From contig CM060971.1 of NCBI GenBank assembly GCA_030765045.1, positions 122,008,680-122,072,679 on the forward strand: a stretch of 64,000 nucleotides of DNA, written 5' to 3'. Position 1 is the first letter of the stretch, and every line of letters starts with the position of its first letter. Of the stretch, positions 1-12,500 are shown one piece after another. The position numbers and the translations under genes are program-made. Source of the stretch: Tenodera sinensis (taxonomy: Eukaryota > Arthropoda > Insecta > Mantodea > Mantidae). The notes beneath the pieces were generated by a model, which saw nothing but the letters and a program-made list of their open reading frames with translations, was not told the DNA's origin and did no database searches.

Positions 1-829
1 AAAGGAAGCCTTACCTTAATTATATACAGCATAAACTGAGAGTAAACTTTATATAACAGCAATAGTAAAGAATATGCTACGCTACCTTTGAGTTCAATGA
101 CCCCCGACTGCATCTGCTTCATCCCATCGAATACGAAGTAACAATTTACGAATAACTATGTAACGATACGAGTAACTCACTATGTAATAACTAATAATGA
201 TAATTAACTTTATAATCAAGCACAAACAATAATAATCCGCGAACCGTAACTTTTGTAACCACTCCGATTATTCGACGCAACAGGTTGTGCTTGTGTCCTA
301 CGCAGTAGCCAGTTCAAAAATGGCGCCTTGTTTCAACACCTTGGAGGATTACGTAACCTTCAGCCATCCACTCGCACCCAAGCTAACACAAATGTGATGC
401 ACATTGATTTATGCGCATTTTATTGCGGATAAATTTGCTTTTATCAATGACATTGACAAATATTAAGAGGCACAATTTTATATAATGTTAATAATACACC
501 ATAAATTCACATATACTTAAATAGTACTCAGTTTTTAAAATAATTTTAGGCTCTATTTATGTACAACGCAAAAATAGTATAACTTGTAGGAACTTTGCAA
601 ATATGGCGATTGGGAATGTATCTGCATTTTATAATAATTACATTTTCTGTATAAGATACGGCAAACCAATAAATAAATACAAATACATTTACACATATTC
701 TGAAATTAAATTTATGACCGTCGATGAAGTATGTGGATATTAAATTGTAAAATATAATTTATTAATTTTTAAAGATGAGCGTCTTTATGAAAAGACGGTA
801 ATTTAGCATTTCTATTTACATTAGAGTTT
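1..829 (+). repeat. Dispersed repeat R1, copy 1 (cut by window start)
   Basis: This AT-rich segment is closely similar in the same orientation to 14443-15280 and more distantly to 7858-8625. Shared landmarks include TTACCTTAATTATATAC near base 11, a block containing GACCCCCGACTGCATC near base 100, and AAAATGGCG near base 316. All copies end shortly after a GACGG-TTTAGCATTT block. There is no coding frame and no recognised terminal structure, so I cannot say whether it is a non-autonomous DNA transposon, a solo LTR or a segmental duplication. The left end is outside the window. Confidence 0.7.
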
Positions 830-1080
830 GGTTTAATATGATGCAGTAAGATCTTTACTTTTTATTCTATTTTTAATTTATTGTCTATTATTCATGTCAT
901 TTTTGTTGTGTTAAATTTTAACGATGATGTTAGTATGTAACGTAATATATAAATTACCTTAAATATTAATGACATATACCTAAGGTAGAGGATTCTGAGG
1001 TATGAAGTAAAACACTGAAATATGCAAGTTACTATTAAGTTGTATGCAAAATGTAACAAAAATACTTAAAATTAAACTTC
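830..1080. other. AT-rich spacer, nothing recognised
   Basis: This is unique AT-rich sequence between R1 copy 1 and the first TIR-element arm. I see no coding frame, repeat or structural RNA in it. Confidence 0.5.
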
Positions 1081-1555
1081 ATCTGATCTGATAAAAAATG
1101 AACAACGATGTTTCTTTCACGAAAGTTTTAAGTTTTCCGAAAATGACACAAATAACAAGGAATATCTCGGAAATGGTTCACTCCAAAAATTATTTGTTCA
1201 CAAATTGTGTGTTTTAGCAAGTTCTACCTACATTTTTTGGATACTAAAATTTGAACTATTTCTTACGGTTTACGAGTTATTCAAAAGTAATCCAGATTAA
1301 ACAGGGTTACATAGGTTATAGCCACAAAATTCAAAATAAACATTTCATCTGTCACAAAAATATCTTAAGAATGTGTCACCTTAATCAAAATCGTTAGAGC
1401 CATTTTCAAGAAAATCAAAGTTTTGCATGTAAAGGGTAGTTTAGGGTGGGACCATTTTCTTCAAAATCTTCGTCTTCCATCTTTGAAACACATTAAACTG
1501 AAATACCAACTTTTATTTTTAACCGACTTTTCGTTTTTGAGTTAGCTGTCCACAG
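1081..1555 (+). mobile_element. TIR element copy A, left arm, 5'-truncated
   Basis: This is a plus-orientation portion of the TIR element best seen at 11052-11990. It shares AAGTTTTCCGAAA, GAAATGGTTCA, GGTAGTTTAGGGTGG and AACCGACTTTTCGTTTTTGA with that copy. It runs directly into the CA-rich array through GAGTTAGCTGTCCACAGACT, the same junction seen at 11737. It has no coding capacity. The outer terminus is missing, so this copy is incomplete. Confidence 0.8.
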
Positions 1556-4138
1556 ACTGACAGACACAGACACACACACACACACACACACAGACACACA
1601 CTCACCGACACACACTCACATACACACACAAAAACACACAGACACACACACAGACAGACACACACAGACATACACACACAGACACACACAGACAGACACT
1701 CACACACAGTCATACACACAGACACACACACAGACACACACATACACACACAAACACACACAGACACACATACACACACAAACACACACAGACACACACA
1801 GATACACACAAGACACACACAAACACAGACACACACAGACACACATACACACAAACACAGACACACACAGATACACATACACACAAACACAGACACACAC
1901 AGACACACACAGACACAGACACACACAGACACACACAAACACAGACACACACATACACACACAAAAACAGACACACACATACATACACAAAAACAGACAC
2001 AGACACACATACACACAAACACATACAGACACACACAAACACAGACACAGACACACACAAACACAGACACACACAAAAACAGACACAGACACACAAAGAC
2101 ACACACAAGCACAGACACACACATACACACACAAAAACAGACACAGACACACATACACACACAAACACATACAGACACACACAAGCACACACAGACACAC
2201 ACAGACACACAGACACACAGACACACAAACACACACAGACACACACACAGACACACATACGCACACAAACACACATACACACAAACACACACAGACACAC
2301 ACATACACACAGACACACATACACACACAAACACACACAGACACACAAACACAGACACACATACACACACAAACACAGACACACACAGACACACACAGAC
2401 ACACAAAGACACACACAAACACAGACACACACATACACACACAAACACACTCAGACACACACAGACACACACAGACACACAAACACAGACACACACAGAC
2501 ACATATACACACACAAACACAGACACACACAGACACACACAGACACACAAAGACACACACAAACACAGACACAGACACACACATCACACACAAACACACT
2601 CAGACACACACAGACACACATACACACACAAACACACACAGACATACACACAGACACACACAGACACACACACAGACACACACATACACATACACAGAGA
2701 GAAACACACACACAGACACACACACAGACACACACAGACACACACAGACACACACAGACATACACAGACACACACAGACACACACAGACACACACAGACA
2801 TACACCCAGACACACACAGACACACACACAGACACACACAGACACACACACAGACACACACAGACACACACACATACACACACAGACACACACACATACA
2901 CACACAGACATACACCCAGACACACACAGACACACACACAGACACACACAGACACACACACAGACACACACACAGACACACACACATACACACACATACA
3001 CACATGCAGACACACACAGACACACACAGACATACACACACAGACACACACAGACATACACCCAGACACACACAGACACACACACTCACACACAGACACA
3101 CACACACACGCAGACACACACACACACGCAGACACACACACACAGACACACACACTCACACACACGCAGACACACACAGACACACACAGACACACACACA
3201 GACACACACAGACACACACATACACAGACACATATACACACACATAAACACACACAGACTCACACACATACACATACACACAGACACACACACATACACA
3301 TAAACACACACAGACACACACAGACACACACACAGACACACACATACACATAAACACACACACATACACATAAACACACACAGACACACACAGACACACA
3401 CACAGACACATACACAGACACATATACACACACAGACACACACATACACATAAACACACACAGACACACACATACACATAAACACACAGACACACACACA
3501 TACACATAAACACACACAGACACATATACACACACAGACACACACATACACATAAACACACACAGACACATACACAGACACATAAACACACACAGACACA
3601 CACACATACACATAAACACACACAGACACACACATACACATAAACACACACAGACACACACACATACACATAAACACACACAGACACACACATACACATA
3701 AACGCACACAGACACACACACATACACATAAACACACACAGACACACACACATACACATAAACACACACAGACACATACACATAAACGCACACAGACACA
3801 CACATACACAAACACACACAGACACACACATACACAAACACACACAGACACATAAACGCACACAGACACACACACATACACATAAACACACACAGACACA
3901 CACACATACACATAAACACACACAGACACATACACATAAACGCACACACACACACATACACATAAACACACACAGACACACACATACACAAACACACACA
4001 GACACATAAACGCACACAGACACACACACATACACATAAACACACACAGACACACACACATACACATAAACACACACAGACACACACATACACAAACACA
4101 CACACAAACACACACACATACACACAGACACACACAGA
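1556..4138. repeat. 2.6-kb CA/CAGA-type microsatellite
   Basis: This long compound array is built of CACACA runs with interspersed GACA, TACA and AAACA. From about 3230 it passes into longer-period motifs containing ACATACACATAAACACACAC. It begins at the CA seed of TIR element copy A and ends at element sequence in the opposite orientation. Long open frames on either strand (Cys/Val or Thr/His only) are low-complexity artefacts. Confidence 0.95.
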
Positions 4139-4965
4139 CGTTTTTCTACGAATGCCATTTTTTTAATTCAGGGGACAACTATTGCACCCAAAAATTCGAT
4201 GTCGAGATCCCCTGAGTTCCAAAAAGGCATTTTTAGAAGGTCTGTGTCTATCTGTCAGTCTGTGGACAACATAACTAATAACGAAAAGTCGGTTAAAAAC
4301 CAAAGTTAGTATTTCAGTTTTAAGTTTAATGACCTTCAAGGATGCGACATGAAGATTTTGATGAAAATGGTCCCACCCTAAACTACTCTTTACATGGAAA
4401 AGTTTTCGAAAATTTTGATCTTCTTGAAAATGGCTCAAACAATTTTGATTAAAATGACATATGTTTAAGATATTTGCATGACAAATGAAATGTATATTTT
4501 GAATTTTCCACCTATAGCCTATGTAGCCCTGTTTACTCTTGATGACTTCTGAATACTTTGTAAACCATCGAGATAGTCAAAACCTTACTCTACAAAAAAT
4601 GTAGATCTCACTAAAACACACAATTTATGTCTGAATAAATTTTCTTGTAGAGTGCACCATTTCTGAGACATTCCTTGTTAAGTATGTCAGTTTCGGAGAA
4701 CTTTAAACTTTGGTAAAATGTAACATCGTTGTTCAGCTTTTATATATTAAGCATGCAAAGAGAACAGAATCTCAAAGCCTTTAAAAGATTTGACTACCGC
4801 TCAAAGCCTACTGTATTCTAATATTCCCATTCCATATGCAAGAAAGTGAGCAATAAGACAGTTTCTGCAAATGTTTTTCTCAACCAACATGAAGAACATA
4901 TAGGAATAAGAGTTTGTGAGAATGGGTAATACAAGAGTAGAGAAAGTCATGTGAGTGTAACACAG
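4139..4965 (-). mobile_element. TIR element copy A', inverted relative to copy A
   Basis: The first about 40 bases continue the plus-orientation element beyond its array (compare 11783-11830). From about 4180 the sequence is the element in reverse, with CCAAAAATTCGATGTCGAGA, CGAAAAGTCGGTTAAAAACC and CCACCCTAAACTAC, ending in GAGTAGAGAAAGTCATGTGA near 4935-4955. That end is the reverse complement of the terminus at about 11062. The outer end abuts a LINE RNase H relic, as it does in copy C. Confidence 0.8.
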
Positions 4966-5365
4966 ATTTTTTATCTACACCTGCGATTTTATACTCTTCT
5001 TGTTGAAATGACTTTGTTTTACTACTACTGTGTAATTTGGCGGAGTGGAAAGATAAATTATTACTTTTTGACTGTTTGATTTGTGTGCCTTTCTTTGCTA
5101 GTATATCAGCTAGTTCATTTCCAGCCAATACTACATGTGCTGGAATCCACTGTACTACTATTCGTTTTCGAAGATTTTGTAGCATTTTTATCAAACGAGT
5201 TATTTCATTTATAGCACTATCATATAAGTGTTGATTTGTTATTGCCTGTAGGGCAGATTTTGAATCACTAAATATGATTGCTTTGTTGAATTTATTAATA
5301 TAATTATATCTGAATTGTTCTTCTGTGGCCCTGATGTCCAAATTACTAGATCGTCTGCATATAGT
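4966..5365 (-). pseudogene. LINE relic: RT YADD box joined to RNase H domain
   Basis: Minus-strand reading gives the RNase H motifs IIFSDSKSALQAI and IVVQWIPAHVVLAGNELAD, the paired acidic and His-containing blocks typical of RNase H domains in Jockey/I/R1-type non-LTR retrotransposons. Just upstream, in another frame at 5347-5361, is CELYADDLVIW, the RT active-site box. RT and RNase H are normally separated by several hundred residues, so an internal deletion and frameshift have joined them. The element is dead. A near-identical arrangement lies at 17960-18345. Confidence 0.8.
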
Positions 5366-5419
5366 TCACATTGTATGCTTTGTGTTTCATTTAATTTGGT
5401 GCAACTGCCCTTACCATCC

Positions 5420-5705
5420 AGCTGCTGCTTCTGCCACCTCTAACTACCACAGGCGTCAAGAGTGTAGTGCAGGACTGGGACTCTGTACCCCAGTTCCTCC
5501 CAGCGGGTTATGCACTCTGCACAATCAGTACCCAACTTTCCAATCAAGTAGCTCATCGATTGGCCTTTTTGGGATCTATCGAGGCTGAGTACACCTCATG
5601 ATGCCAGGTCCCACAGTGGAAGAAAATCCCCACACTGGTGCTAGGAATCGAACGTGGGTCTCTCGCTTGGTAAGCAGAAGCACTAACACCGCACAAAGGA
5701 GACAA
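5420..5705 (-). mobile_element. tRNA-derived SINE
   Basis: On the minus strand a tRNA-like head carries a box-B-like CCCACGTTCGATTCCTAG near 5640-5660, preceded by GCTTACCAAGCGAGAGAC. The body follows, with no coding capacity. A related copy occupies 18440-18640. The box B match supports a pol III-type promoter origin; the family name is not known to me. Confidence 0.6.
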
Positions 5706-6060
5706 CCTCGACAACACAGTAGTGTTTGAAAATAATACCATATAATCGCATAGTAAATATATTTTTAGCATTCTATAACAGGTTGTTAATTTTAATTGAC
5801 TTGGCAAAATATAATATAACACTAAAGAAACGCGACATTTTATTATTACGACTTTAATGTCATATACTTTCTTTAAATTTCCATGAAATTGTTTTTTCCA
5901 TCCAAAATGTAATGAATAATAAAAACACATTCTTTACTCAAATTCGTCATTGGTATCAGTATTTGGAAGTATACTAAGAGCAGATATTTTCAATGCTCTA
6001 GAATTTCAGGAACGAGACCGAGATAAATTAAAATAGGTGCAGTAAATCTTATTTTTGCTA
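5706..6060. other. AT-rich non-coding, duplicated at about 18645-19105
   Basis: Both copies share AATATATTTTTAGCATT, TAACAGGTTGTTAA and ATTACGA-TTTAATGTCATA. No frame or structural feature is recognised. In the second copy this stretch is interrupted by a hairpin insertion. Confidence 0.6.
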
Positions 6061-6440
6061 CATTTACTGCATTTGGACCAGAATACTTCTTAAAGGTTTT
6101 ATACGTGCAGATTTACTTCCTCTTCTGAGAAAACTGGCAAATCTGAAATCATCATCTTTCCTTAACTTGTACATGAGAAATATTTGCCCTAGGGAAACCT
6201 TTTGAAAACAAAGCCACTGCATGTCCCTCCAAACGATCTTTTGTCCAGTTATGTCAACCTTTCCTAGCACGACTTCCTTTCACAACAATGCTGAAAAGTC
6301 ATAAAAGTCCTCTTTAGACATTTCACTGACTGCAAATGGCTTGTTCGTTACTGATAAACCAACAACTTGCATCCAGTAGTGAGGAGGATGAATAGGAACA
6401 CCATACTTGCGTTTCCTTTTTTTCTATCACTGCATCATCT
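6061..6440 (-). pseudogene. Unassigned transposon-like ORF, copy 1
   Basis: Minus-strand reading contains IHPPHYWMQVVGLSVTNKPF (about 6395-6330), then SKEDFYDFSALL, and after a frame break DITGQKIVWRDMQWLCF and YKLRKDDDFRFASFL. The 19108-19480 copy shares these motifs and reads further at its C-terminus. Two diverged copies in the same mobile-element context suggest a repetitive, transposon-borne protein fragment, but I cannot name the family. Stops and a frameshift make it non-functional. Confidence 0.5.
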
Positions 6441-7614
6441 CCATCACTCTCCACGTGTGTATGACGTAATCTTAGGAATTAGTGGTTAATAGATTGGGGG
6501 ATTGGATGTTCCTGAACTGCAACCATACACATAATGGCAATGTGACTATTCTTGTTTTGTCCTTGGCAGGAATCGGAATACATAAACTATTTGTTACATC
6601 TAGATGAAGTTGTTTAAATGAACTATAAAGTCAAGATCCTATTCATTAGTCGCTCTTAAGACTTCTCTTTTGTGCTACATGAAACAGTATGCTTGCCTGA
6701 CATCACAGCAGTCAATTTTAAGGTTCAGCTCCATAGCTGTCTTTTGTAGAGAACAATGGCGCTACTGACTACTGGAGTTTGCAAGCATTGTTGTAACTCA
6801 AATGTTATGGCTTTCCTTGTAAGATCATTTCTCGAGAGTGACTTGCCAAGTCTTGGTTTAACGTCTGTTTAGCCTTATGTTTCAAGAGTACTTGTGTTGT
6901 TTACTAACAATACCAGTGCATTTAGGGTAGTGATTTACTTTTATTAAGCACTATGAGTGACACAGTCGTCCCAGAAAACGCTGCATGCAGAAAAACGAAC
7001 GGAAAATGCTTATGGCTAAGAAGAGGAGAAATACAGGTGAAGAACACGTAACATGTAGTAAAGGCACGCACGCACCAGAGGTACAAGAAGAGACAGCAGT
7101 GGCGGATGACGATATCTCACATTACTAACATACTCTGGTTCCTCACGGCACAGCATAGCGGTTAAACATCTTTGGTAACTTCTTTAGAAGTATTATTGGT
7201 TAGCATTAGAACAAATATTTACCAATATTAGTTAAAGTATTGCTTGCAAAATGCTAATTTTAGACGTAAACGTTTTGGTTATAACGCGCATGAAAGCATA
7301 CGTTATCTAAAGTATATTGTTGATGAAATTAACCTTCTGAAATCTTAAATATCTGCCAGATAACATTTTACATTCCTAATTAACAGTATTAATGCATTAA
7401 ATACACATCTGAGCAATTTTTCATCTCTCTATACATGATTTTAATATGTACTGCATAGTAAAACTTCAATCGAAGTTTTCTCAAAACTAGCTTTTGGCGC
7501 ATACGCCCTTCCTATTCTTGTGTCGAAATTTGGGTGAGAATACAGGAATATTCATTCACATACGTTGACTTTATTAAATACGTAATACCTATAGATGTTG
7601 GGGAAATAGGACAA
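6441..7614. other. Non-coding, nothing recognised
   Basis: This is mixed-composition sequence without a convincing frame, tandem repeat or RNA structure. Short open stretches lack any family signature. Confidence 0.5.
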
Positions 7615-8625
7615 TGCTCCTGATAATGTTGGATAACGTTTACAGGTTTCAGATAAACAAATAGCATTACACTGTGCTACACCTAGCAGATTTCTAAGAA
7701 ACAGGTGTGGTTTATTGCTTAGTTGCGCCAGGAGCTTCTGCAGAGTTGTTTAAGACAACGCAATTCAATTGCTTAATAATTACACAAAACTGAAAATCGC
7801 TGTAAAGAATAAAAATCACAATGATCTGCTTTTTCACTATAAACTATCACTTGAAAAGAAAGCTCCTTGTTAATTACATGCAAAAGGAAACAAGGGTAAA
7901 CTTTATATAACAGGAAAAATAAAGAATTTGTAATGCATACCTTTAAACTCGCCGACTAGATACAGCATCTGCTTGATTCCATGTATACAACGTTACAGAC
8001 TTACGAATAACCATTTAACGATAAAAATAATTCTCTATTTGATACTTAATTACAATAGTTGACTTCAAAATCAATGACATACAATAGGACCTCGATCCGT
8101 AACTTTTGTATGCCTACGGGTGTCTTGCACCTTGTAAGAACATTCAAAATGGCGCTTTGATCCAACAAGAAGATGCGCGCGCACACCCTCTCCCCTCCAA
8201 CCGTACTGGAGCTAAGACAAACTGGGTGCATAATCGTTATTTTATTTTTGAAATGCGCTTATAATCTATAAAACTGGCAAATATTAAATAAGTACAACTT
8301 TTTGTTACCTATCTTAAAATACTATACCATAATAGCGTCTACATATACATAAATAGTAAACTATTTATAAATTGAATTTCATCGCACTATATCATGCAAA
8401 AAAACCCAGGAATTTCAGAATGCAAATATGACGATTGACAATGAATTGAATGGCATTAATTATCTTATGCGAAAACCAATGAATAGATGCAAATTCGTCG
8501 AAGGACATTTTGAAGTTAAATTAATGACAGTCAGTGAGGCGTGTGGATATTTATTATAAGGTAAAAAATAATTTGTTCATCTTTAATAGATAAGTTATAC
8601 TTTTATAAGACTGCATGTTATATTT
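7615..8625 (+). repeat. Dispersed repeat R1, copy 2 (diverged)
   Basis: The segment aligns by eye with 14195-15280. It shares AAATAGCATTACA, a TAAAAATCA-AATG-TCTGCTTTT block, GGTAAACTTTATATAACAG, GCATCTGCTT and AAAATGGCGCTTTG in the same order. It is more diverged than copies 1 and 3 and has small indels. It has no coding capacity. Confidence 0.65.
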
Positions 8626-9364
8626 TGTATGAATATTCGAGATTGGATAAACATGGAGTAGGTAACATTTTTATCTTTAACACCACGGTCGGTCCCTCCC
8701 AGCCGGTTGTTATACCTACGCTCTTCGTACTAACATGATGTGTTATTTATCGGTAATATCCCGGTACATACCGGCATGGGAGACCTGGCCCGGGGTGTAT
8801 TGAAGCACACGCTGACTCGAGCTACTTGTCCGAGTTCGAACACGCCCCTAGAGCGCTTTACTTCAGCTGACTCAGTGTGGAATCCCCTCCGTTAAACGCC
8901 CGCTTTTAATACCACGGCACCGCAGGCGGTTTTCCGTCCTTCTATACTCGACTTATATCTCTAATATTTCAGCTTCTTTTCAACTGCTAAGGTATCGCTG
9001 TTTCATGCAAACCGTATGGAATTTCTACGGCGAAGTTGTCACACTTTTTAAACTCTAAATGTCGCTTTAGCCTACTGTATTTTTACTTTCTGTAGTAGAT
9101 ATCAGGTTGTTCACCTGTGCCATTATTTTTGGAGATAGGCAACCCTCATACTCTGAAAGCAACAAGGTTGGAATTACCGTACTTGTCGACCATTTGGTAG
9201 CAATGCAAATCTAGCCTGCTCTTCATGGGAAAATAGACCTTAGCAGCGCATGCTTTTGGAATGGACTGCTGCTAAGGTCTTAGACACTATCCGCCTATCT
9301 TCAGAAACAGGAGAACCACCTTGTACAGTAAGAAGGTAGAATATGGACGGAGGGGACTAAACTC
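8626..9364. other. Non-coding spacer with a short inverted repeat
   Basis: No gene is seen. At 9236-9279 a 12-base stem GACCTTAGCAGC pairs with GCTGCTAAGGTC across about 20 bases. The rest is unremarkable. Confidence 0.45.
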
Positions 9365-9800
9365 TAGCGTATGTTAGACCCCGGTAGGAAGGGATGAAAT
9401 GAGAATGCTCTACGGGCGGTTGGAATCAGATGAGTAACGCAAGCCAGCGTGAGGGTCCCTAACGTGTGCTGGAGGTTCCTCATCTCGACATCAGGGTTTG
9501 TCAAGCAGTAGCTGGCAACTACAACGCCATCCATCCACCGAGAACAACAGTTACAGTTCTCAAAGACCCCACACAGCAGCGCCAAACTCGCCCAATGACA
9601 ACGCTTCCGACCCAGAAAGACTGGATTGAAATGAAGTGACGGGAAATTTAGGGGATGTAATTACCCTTCCCAGCATTTGCGTGGTGACCCTGGAAAATCC
9701 TCGAAAGAACCCACGTGTTAGGAGGGATCGGTCGCAGGAATCAAACCCAGGATCTCCCACGTTGCCGATGTAGCCGTCTCGCTTGGTAAATAGCACATTG
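9365..9800 (-). mobile_element. tRNA-derived SINE
   Basis: On the minus strand, TACCAAGCGAGACGGCTACA is followed by a box-B-like GGGTTTGATTCCTGC (about 9745-9730), then a GGGTTCTTTCGAGGATTTTC body of the kind common in insect SINEs. It has no coding capacity. It starts about 85 bases from the TG array. Confidence 0.6.
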
Positions 9801-9885
9801 CATTCCAACCAAAACTTCTATATTGAAAATTCACGGAAAATGCTTCCTTCTGACTGAAAAAAGCAGCGATAGAAAAAGTCCCCTC

Positions 9886-10202
9886 TGTGTGTGTGTGTGT
9901 GTGTGTATGCGTCTGTGTGTGCGTGTGTGTATGCGTGTGTGTGCGTGCGTGTGTATGCGTGTGTATGTGTGTCTGTGTGTATGCGTGTGTAGCGTGTGTG
10001 TGTGTGTGTTTGTGTGTGTGTGCGCGCGCGTGTGTGTTTGTGTGTGCGTGTGTGTGTTTGTGTGTGCGTGTGTGTGCGCGTGTGTGTGTTTGTGTGTGTG
10101 CGCGCGTGTGTGTGCGCACGTGTGTGTGTGTTTGTGTGCGTGTTTGTGGGCGCGTGTGTGTGTTTGTGTGTGTGCGCGCGTGTGTGTGTGTGCGCGCGTG
10201 TT

Positions 10203-10262
<60 letters not shown>
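9886..10262. repeat. TG/TGCG microsatellite with terminal GA run
   Basis: GTGTGT with GCG, TTTG and ATGC interruptions runs from 9886 to about 10222, then (GA)n from 10223 to 10262. It occupies the internal microsatellite position of TIR element copy D, read in reverse. Confidence 0.9.
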
Positions 10263-10263
<1 letters not shown>

Positions 10264-10920
10264 CTGAACAACATATCTTATAAACGATAAGCTAAATACG
10301 AAAATTGGTATTTGAGTTCAAAATCTTCCAAGAATGCGACACGAAGATTTTCAAGAAAAGCCCTTCACGTATCCTTTACATGAAACATTTTTTTAAATGT
10401 TTGGTTTCTCAAAAATGTGTTTAAAATATTAAAATACCACATGTTTAAAATATGTTTGTGGCAAGTGGGATTTCTGGAAAATGTCCTCAAGTCCTGTTAA
10501 CTCTAGATGACTGTTGCATAACTGATAAACCGTAAGAGAAAATCTTACTTCACAAAAATATACATCTCGTTAAAACATACTTTCTATTGAACCACTTCCG
10601 AGATATTCCTTTTTATTTATTTGTATTTTCCAATACTTAAACTTTTCTCAAACGGGAAATCATTATTATTTTTTATGTCCTGGATATACAAAGAGAATGG
10701 AATTTCAAAGCCATCACATAGCGACCAGCTCCTAAAGGTTTGACTTTCACTTTAGTCTCCTGTATTCTCCTATTCCCATTGTACCTATGAGTCAATATTA
10801 TGGATTAAGACCATCTCTAGAATTCTATCTAAACATGATGTAGATAGAGGAATAAGTGTTTTAAGTATATTTCATACAAAGTGAGTAGAGAAAGAAATGT
10901 GAGTGCACACATCAGAATGT
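10263..10920 (-). mobile_element. TIR element copy D
   Basis: This is a reverse-orientation, diverged copy. It shares AATGCGACACGAAGATTTTC, CCGAGATATTCC, AAAGAGAATGGAATTTCAAA and the terminal GAGTAGAGAAAG-AATGTGAGTG near 10880-10905. The microsatellite on its left sits at the element's CA-seed position. It has no coding capacity. Confidence 0.75.
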
Positions 10921-11051
10921 TCTTAGTTCGTTTCAGGCAATAAATTAAATGGGTGTTACGTTGCTCAAATGAACCTGGGGTCTATGAAGCATAAATTTAC
11001 CTATATCTACAACGAAATGTGCAATAAAAGCTTATTTCGATTAAAAAGAAA
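10921..11051. other. Short spacer
   Basis: About 130 bases between two TIR-element copies in opposite orientation. Nothing is recognised. Confidence 0.4.
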
Positions 11052-11990
11052 AACGAATCTGATTGCACTCACATGACTTTCTCTACTCTTGTACTAACCA
11101 TTCTTACAGACTCTTATTCCTATATCTTCTTCGTGTTAGTTGAGATAAACATTTGTACGAATTATCTTACTGCTTATGTCCTTGTAGGTACAAGGGGAAT
11201 ATGGGAATATTGTAGGCTTTGTGCGATAGTCAAATATTTTAAAGCTTTGAGATTCCGTTCTCTTTGCACGCTAAACAACTATGTTCCATTTGACGAAACT
11301 TTTAAGTTTTCCGAAACTGACACACATAACAAGAAATATCTCCGAAATGGTTCATTCTATAAAAATTCGTTTAGACATAAATTGTGCGTTTTGGCGATAT
11401 CTACATTTTTTGTATAGTAAGATTTTGTAACTCTTAAGGTTTACGAGTTATTAAAAGTCATCCAGAGTAAATAGGAACACATAGGCTATAGCCACAAAAT
11501 TCAAGATATGCATTTCATTTGTCAAACAAATATCTTAGGCATATGGCTTTTTAATCAAAATAGTAACAGCCATTTTCAAGAAAATCAAAAGTTTCGAAAA
11601 AGTTTCCATGTAAAGGGTAGTTTAGGGTGGGGCTATTTTCCTCAAAATATTCGTGTCGCATCCTTGAAAGGCATTAAAGTTAAATACCAACTTTAGTTTT
11701 TAACCGACTTTTCGTTTTTGAGTTAGCTGTCCACAAACTGACACACAGACACACACACATACACACACAGACACACACGGACCTTTTTCTAACATTGCTT
11801 TTTTTTTGGGGGGGGGGGGATTCAGGAGGCCTCAAAACATATGGTATATTTCCGGTGAGGTCTCGACGTCGAATTCTTGGGTGGAATACAATACTTCTAC
11901 TATACGTAATAGAGAAAGTAATAGAATAATACAGTCTACAAGAATAGTTGGTAGAAAATGAATAGCGAAAGTCACATGAATGCACAACAT
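11052..11990 (+). mobile_element. TIR element copy B, near full-length, about 0.94 kb
   Basis: The left end contains GATTGCACTCACATGACTTT. The right end, read on the other strand, contains TTGTGCATTCATGTGACTTT, giving imperfect terminal inverted repeats of at least 20 bases. Inside are a non-coding body, a short CA/CAGA microsatellite (about 11737-11778), a G-run at 11810-11819 and a right part containing CGAATTCTTGGGTGGAATAC. It has no transposase frame, so it is a non-autonomous element. I could not fix a target-site duplication with confidence. Confidence 0.75.
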
Positions 11991-12261
11991 GAGATTTACG
12001 CAAGTAATGCTTTCATTGCAGACTGATGGCTGTCACGTGACGTGGCACGCTGGGCAAGCGTTTGCAACTAGAGGATGAAGTAACGCCATTCTTAGAATCG
12101 CTCCCTGCAGATACACGAGACGGCGACAAATGGAATGATCCGAGAGGGGAGTACGTCAGGTGCATGCAGCGAGAACTACATTTCCCTTGCACATTGGCTA
12201 CACAATTTTCAATGTTAAAGTTTATGTATTTTAATTAACCTCTCGCATCCAACACCAATAT
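11991..12261. other. Non-coding, nothing recognised
   Basis: Unique-looking sequence with no frame or repeat that I can support. Confidence 0.4.
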
Positions 12262-12500
12262 CATCATTATCATCATCATCGTCGTCGTCGTCATCCACAG
12301 CCCTGGTGGTTTGGTTGGTTAGGCTCTGGCCTACTGACCCCAAGGTCACGGGTTCAAACCCAGCCAAGACCTATGATTATTAAGTGTGCTTAAAAGGGAC
12401 AATTCCATATCAGTAAATTTACTGGCATGTAAAAGAACTCCTGCAGGACAAAATTTCAGCACACCAGTGGTGTTAATATGATCCTAGCCAATGACACTAT
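12262..12500 (+). mobile_element. tRNA-derived SINE preceded by ATC/GTC triplets
   Basis: After an (ATC)/(GTC) triplet run (12262-12297), a tRNA-like head carries a box-A-like GGTTGGTTAGGCTCTGG and a box-B-like GGGTTCAAACCC (about 12349-12361). The body contains GTAAAAGAACTCCTGCAGGA, a signature common in insect tRNA SINEs. Direction is plus. The family name is left open. Confidence 0.75.

Noticed and set aside
1519..4158. Long frames (up to 524 codons) of Cys, Val, Leu and Ser across the CA array
   Set aside because: They are translations of dinucleotide repeats, present in several frames at once, with no family signature.
9236..9279. Structured RNA or terminator-like hairpin
   Set aside because: A lone 12-base inverted repeat with a 20-base loop in AT-rich spacer is weak evidence for function.
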